DNA of 9,668 bases from Flavobacteriaceae bacterium UBA6231 (GTDB taxonomy: Bacteria; Bacteroidota; Bacteroidia; Flavobacteriales; Flavobacteriaceae): contig DJWL01000148.1 in NCBI GenBank assembly GCA_002441545.1, forward strand, positions 3,068 to 12,735. The letters are read 5' to 3'. Numbering within the stretch: the stretch's first letter is position 1; every line of letters begins with the position of its first letter. Shown here in pieces: positions 7,913 to 9,668 of the stretch. The translations under genes were made by a program, and so were the position numbers. The notes under the pieces are model-generated. The model saw only the letters and a list, made by a program, of their open reading frames with translations, was not told where the DNA came from and searched no databases.

Positions 7913-8373
7913 TAAGATTGATTTCGTTTTTCCTTTTTATCTCTTTAACTACATTTAGTCAAACCACTTTCACTGCAAAAGTTGTTGGTATAAAAGACGG
8001 TGATACAGTAGTCGTTTTAGACAGTTTAAATAATCAAATCACATTAAGGTTAGCAGAAGTAGATTGCCCTGAAAAAAATCAACCATTCGGTACAAAAGCA
8101 AAACAATTCACATCAGACCAAATCTATCTTAAAACAATAAAATACGTTGTTTCAGATACAGATAGATATGGCAGAAGTATAGCAATGATATACTACGATA
8201 CAGACAATAAATACTTATCAGCTGAAATAATAAAAGCAGGCATGGGTTGGCATTACAAAAGATATTCAACATCAAAAGAATTAGCAACATTTGAAGATAA
8301 TGCTAGAAAAAACAAAATAGGTTTATGGGTAGATAGTAACCCTGTTGCTCCTTGGGAATTTAGAAAAATCTAA
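7909..8373 (+). CDS. Exported thermonuclease-family (SNase-like) nuclease
   Basis: A 154-residue protein. Residues 1-18 (MIRLISFFLFISLTTFSQ) are a clear signal peptide, so it acts in the periplasm or outside the cell. The rest is one SNase-like domain of the micrococcal nuclease family, which cuts DNA and RNA using calcium. Residues aligned with the staphylococcal active site are all present: D32 in KDGDTVVV (Asp21 of the mature enzyme); R47, D52 and E55 in LRLAEVDCPE (Arg35, Asp40, Glu43); and R89 in DRYGRS (Arg87). The family's late motifs WHYKRYS and NKIGLW are also present. The ATG overlaps the stop of the 68-residue gene by 4 nt, making it the last gene of the restriction operon. It is intact and probably active. 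An exported nuclease cannot act on the same DNA pool as Res, so its role in this operon is unclear. Confidence 0.93.
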   Translation: MIRLISFFLFISLTTFSQTTFTAKVVGIKDGDTVVVLDSLNNQITLRLAEVDCPEKNQPFGTKAKQFTSDQIYLKTIKYVVSDTDRYGRSIAMIYYDTDNKYLSAEIIKAGMGWHYKRYSTSKELATFEDNARKNKIGLWVDSNPVAPWEFRKI

Positions 8374-8508
8374 TTGAATTATCTGTTCTAATATTTATAT
8401 TCGAATATGATTTATATTTACTTAAATAAGTATAAGACTGCTTAAATCCTTTGAGTATAGTGCAAAAAAAATCCTTTAAACCTTCATTATTTCAAGATAT
8501 TTGTCATA

Positions 8509-8531
8509 AATAATTTGGTTTACAAATTGTT
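8509..8531 (+). terminator. Weak stem-loop followed by a T-rich stretch, possible terminator
   Basis: AATAATTTG pairs with CAAATTGTT across the 5-nt loop GTTTA (nine pairs, one of them G-T). It is followed by CTTTTAAGCTTTTATTTTTTT. The stem has almost no GC, so termination would be inefficient, and such pairings arise by chance in sequence this AT-rich. It is the best terminator candidate for the restriction operon in this spacer. Confidence 0.25.
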
Positions 8532-8614
8532 CTTTTAAGCTTTTATTTTTTTCATTTAAATAAATAAAAATGATAAATTAACCAGATTTTATTAAATTTA
8601 AACTTTATAATTAT

Positions 8615-8622
8615 TACTTTTG
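8615..8622 (+). promoter_or_regulatory. Bacteroidota -7 promoter element, probably giving a leaderless transcript
   Basis: TACTTTTG is a perfect match to the TAnnTTTG -7 consensus of the Bacteroidota primary sigma factor. Only four bases (CATA) separate it from the ATG of the Panacea gene. The usual distance from this element to the start of transcription puts +1 at or within a few bases of the ATG. The -33 TTTG is not well matched; the region near 8585-8600 is only T-rich. It marks the Panacea pair as its own transcription unit. Confidence 0.6.
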
Positions 8623-8626
8623 CATA

Positions 8627-9106
8627 ATGAAAGCATGGGATTTAGGGCATATCATAACTCATTTTGTTAACCAAAAAGGGGATACAGTCTCACATAAAAA
8701 GTTGCAAAAGTTACTTTATTATGTAGATGCATGGCATCTTGTAAATTTTGGTAAACCTATTGTTGATGAAGATTTTCAAGCTTGGGTTCATGGTCCTGTT
8801 ATACCTGAACTATATCAAAAACTAAAAGGATTTGGTTTTAACAATCTTAAAGTTGTTAATGACGAATATGAAACAGTTGATGAAGAAATTGAAGCTATAA
8901 TCAAAAACAACAACTTAACTTCAGATCAAATAGAGTTTATTTATTCTGTATTAAATAAATATGGTGGTTTAACTTCTTTTAATTTAGAGTTATTATCTCA
9001 TAGTGAAGCTCCATGGATAGAAGCCCGTAATGGTTATGAGCCACACCAAACTTGTAACGTTGTTATCCCCAAAAAAAGAATGCACGAGTATTATTCTACT
9101 ATGTAA
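8627..9106 (+). CDS. Panacea-domain antitoxin (SocA-like, DUF4065)
   Basis: A 159-residue single-domain protein. Panacea hallmarks appear in order: HKKLQKLLYYVDAWHL (23-38), the segment EDFQAWVHGPVIPELYQKLK (48-67), and the late block LTSFNLELLSHSEAPWIEAR (115-134). The tail ends in MHEYYSTM. The start fits the family, whose domain begins a few residues from the N terminus, and it is the first ATG after a strong -7 box. Panacea proteins are known as promiscuous antitoxins (PanA) that neutralise unrelated toxins encoded next to them, and the founding member SocA is a proteolysis adaptor for the toxin SocB. The gene directly downstream, 3 nt away, is therefore the likely toxin. Confidence in the domain is high; the antitoxin role rests on the family and the neighbour. 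Confidence 0.93.
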   Translation: MKAWDLGHIITHFVNQKGDTVSHKKLQKLLYYVDAWHLVNFGKPIVDEDFQAWVHGPVIPELYQKLKGFGFNNLKVVNDEYETVDEEIEAIIKNNNLTSDQIEFIYSVLNKYGGLTSFNLELLSHSEAPWIEARNGYEPHQTCNVVIPKKRMHEYYSTM

Positions 9107-9109
9107 GCT

Positions 9110-9625
9110 ATGGCAGCAGAGAATAAAAAAGGGAATAAATTTAAAATTGGCGACCCATCACTACAATTAAATGCTTTATTACAATCCCAAACAAAATATA
9201 ATATCGGAGAAAAAGGTTATAATTTTTTCGATATTAAGCATCTAAAACCAACATTTGCATTTGATTATTTGTCATTAAATTATGGTGAACTTTGTTTTAA
9301 TTCGCCACAATTAAATACCAAAGATTTTATTGGCTTATTAGATGGTCTAAAAAAAATATCATCTATAACTTATGATACTTTAAAAAGAGTTCCAAATTAT
9401 AGATTTCATCCTGTTAATTTTGATAAGGATAAAATATCTATAACAAGAAAAGATTTTAAAGCTATGCTTACTTTCAAAGAAGAGTTATTAAGTGATGACG
9501 AATTACCAACATTGTATCAGTTTGATTTTCAGTACGTACAAGAAGCAAGAATATTTGGTTTTCTCTACAAAGGTATTTTTTATATAGTTTGGTATGACAG
9601 AAACCACATAATATATAATGGCTAA
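9110..9625 (+). CDS. Unassigned protein, candidate toxin paired with the Panacea antitoxin
   Basis: A 171-residue soluble protein, with no signal peptide or membrane segment, in a family I cannot name. The N terminus is polar and basic (KKGNKFKIGDPSLQLNALL, 6-24). The middle holds alternating strands (PTFAFDYLSLNYGELCF, 47-63) and a helix (KDFIGLLDGLKKISSITYDTL, 71-91) followed by YRFHPVNF. The C terminus is the most telling part: EARIFGFLYKGIFYIVWYDRNH at 145-166, a strand-turn-strand ending in a WYDRNH motif. It recalls the C-terminal beta-hairpins of small RelE/ParE-like toxins, but I see no firm match. It begins 3 nt after the Panacea stop with no promoter of its own, the antitoxin-then-toxin order typical of Panacea pairs. 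No Fic, HipA or RelA/SpoT synthetase motifs were seen. The toxin role is inferred from position. Confidence 0.82.
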   Translation: MAAENKKGNKFKIGDPSLQLNALLQSQTKYNIGEKGYNFFDIKHLKPTFAFDYLSLNYGELCFNSPQLNTKDFIGLLDGLKKISSITYDTLKRVPNYRFHPVNFDKDKISITRKDFKAMLTFKEELLSDDELPTLYQFDFQYVQEARIFGFLYKGIFYIVWYDRNHIIYNG

Positions 9626-9668
9626 AATTATTACCTCATTCATCTGCACAAAAATCGCTCCTAGTCCA
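9618..9668 (+). CDS. Possible partial gene running off the right edge
   Basis: An ATG at 9618, inside the last codons of the candidate toxin gene, opens a frame that stays open for 17 codons to the window edge (MAKIITSFICTKIAPSP). It would overlap the toxin gene by 8 nt, like the other overlaps in this window. Seventeen codons without a stop is weak evidence in itself, although a stop-free run is less likely by chance in sequence this AT-rich. No function can be proposed from so little. Confidence 0.4.
   Translation, partial: MAKIITSFICTKIAPSP

Larger units (their letters stand above)
8374..8626 (+). other. AT-rich spacer (253 nt) between the restriction operon and the Panacea operon
   Basis: No credible open reading frame on either strand. 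It holds two short palindromes just after the nuclease gene: ATATTCGAATAT at 8397-8408, and TACTTA-aa-TAAGTA at 8419-8432. AAATCCTTT is repeated at 8444-8452 and 8469-8477, 25 bp apart. A longer weak stem-loop and a promoter are listed separately. The spacer is more AT-rich than the genes beside it and could mark a join between two separately acquired modules. No GC-rich terminator hairpin is present. Confidence 0.6.

Noticed and set aside
8542..8573. Possible hairpins TTTATTT/AAATAAA and TCATTT/AAATGA as a second terminator
   Set aside because: The stems are almost purely A/T, have alternative pairings and no clean following T tract; expected by chance here.

Overview
The window is low in GC and reads as a Bacteroidota chromosome, most likely a flavobacterium. 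Starts lack Shine-Dalgarno sequences, stops are almost all TAA, a perfect TAnnTTTG -7 element precedes one gene, and the replication gene belongs to the BT4734/VirE-DUF3987 class that is common in Bacteroidota mobile elements. All nine complete genes, and a possible tenth running off the right edge, are on the + strand. No rRNA, tRNA, CRISPR array or insertion sequence is visible.

Region 1 (18-2554) is a mobile-element core: a small excisionase-like HTH protein followed 2 nt later by a large primase/ATPase-like protein. No integrase or attachment site lies inside the window, so the element's ends are not defined here.

Region 2 (2611-8373) is a tightly packed operon built on a Type III restriction-modification system. 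It contains mod (beta-class adenine methyltransferase), an extra 216-aa gene with PD-(D/E)xK-like spacing that overlaps mod by 20 nt, then res (helicase/nuclease). A 68-aa unknown follows 2 nt later, overlapped by 4 nt by an exported staphylococcal-nuclease-type enzyme. Mod and Res together make an ATP-dependent restriction complex. The inserted gene and the two trailing genes are not standard parts of a Type III system.

Region 3 (8374-8626) is a 253-nt AT-rich spacer with small palindromes. It ends in a promoter whose -7 box lies 4 nt before the next ATG, suggesting a leaderless transcript.

Region 4 (8627-9668) is a two-gene operon: a Panacea-domain (SocA-like, DUF4065) antitoxin and, 3 nt later, a 171-aa protein of no recognised family that is the natural candidate toxin. 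A further reading frame starts inside the end of that gene and leaves the window.

Overall this looks like defence cargo behind the replication module of an integrated element. The parts that look least described are the extra PD-(D/E)xK-like protein inside the mod-res operon, the coupled 68-aa/exported-nuclease pair, and the unassigned partner of the Panacea antitoxin.
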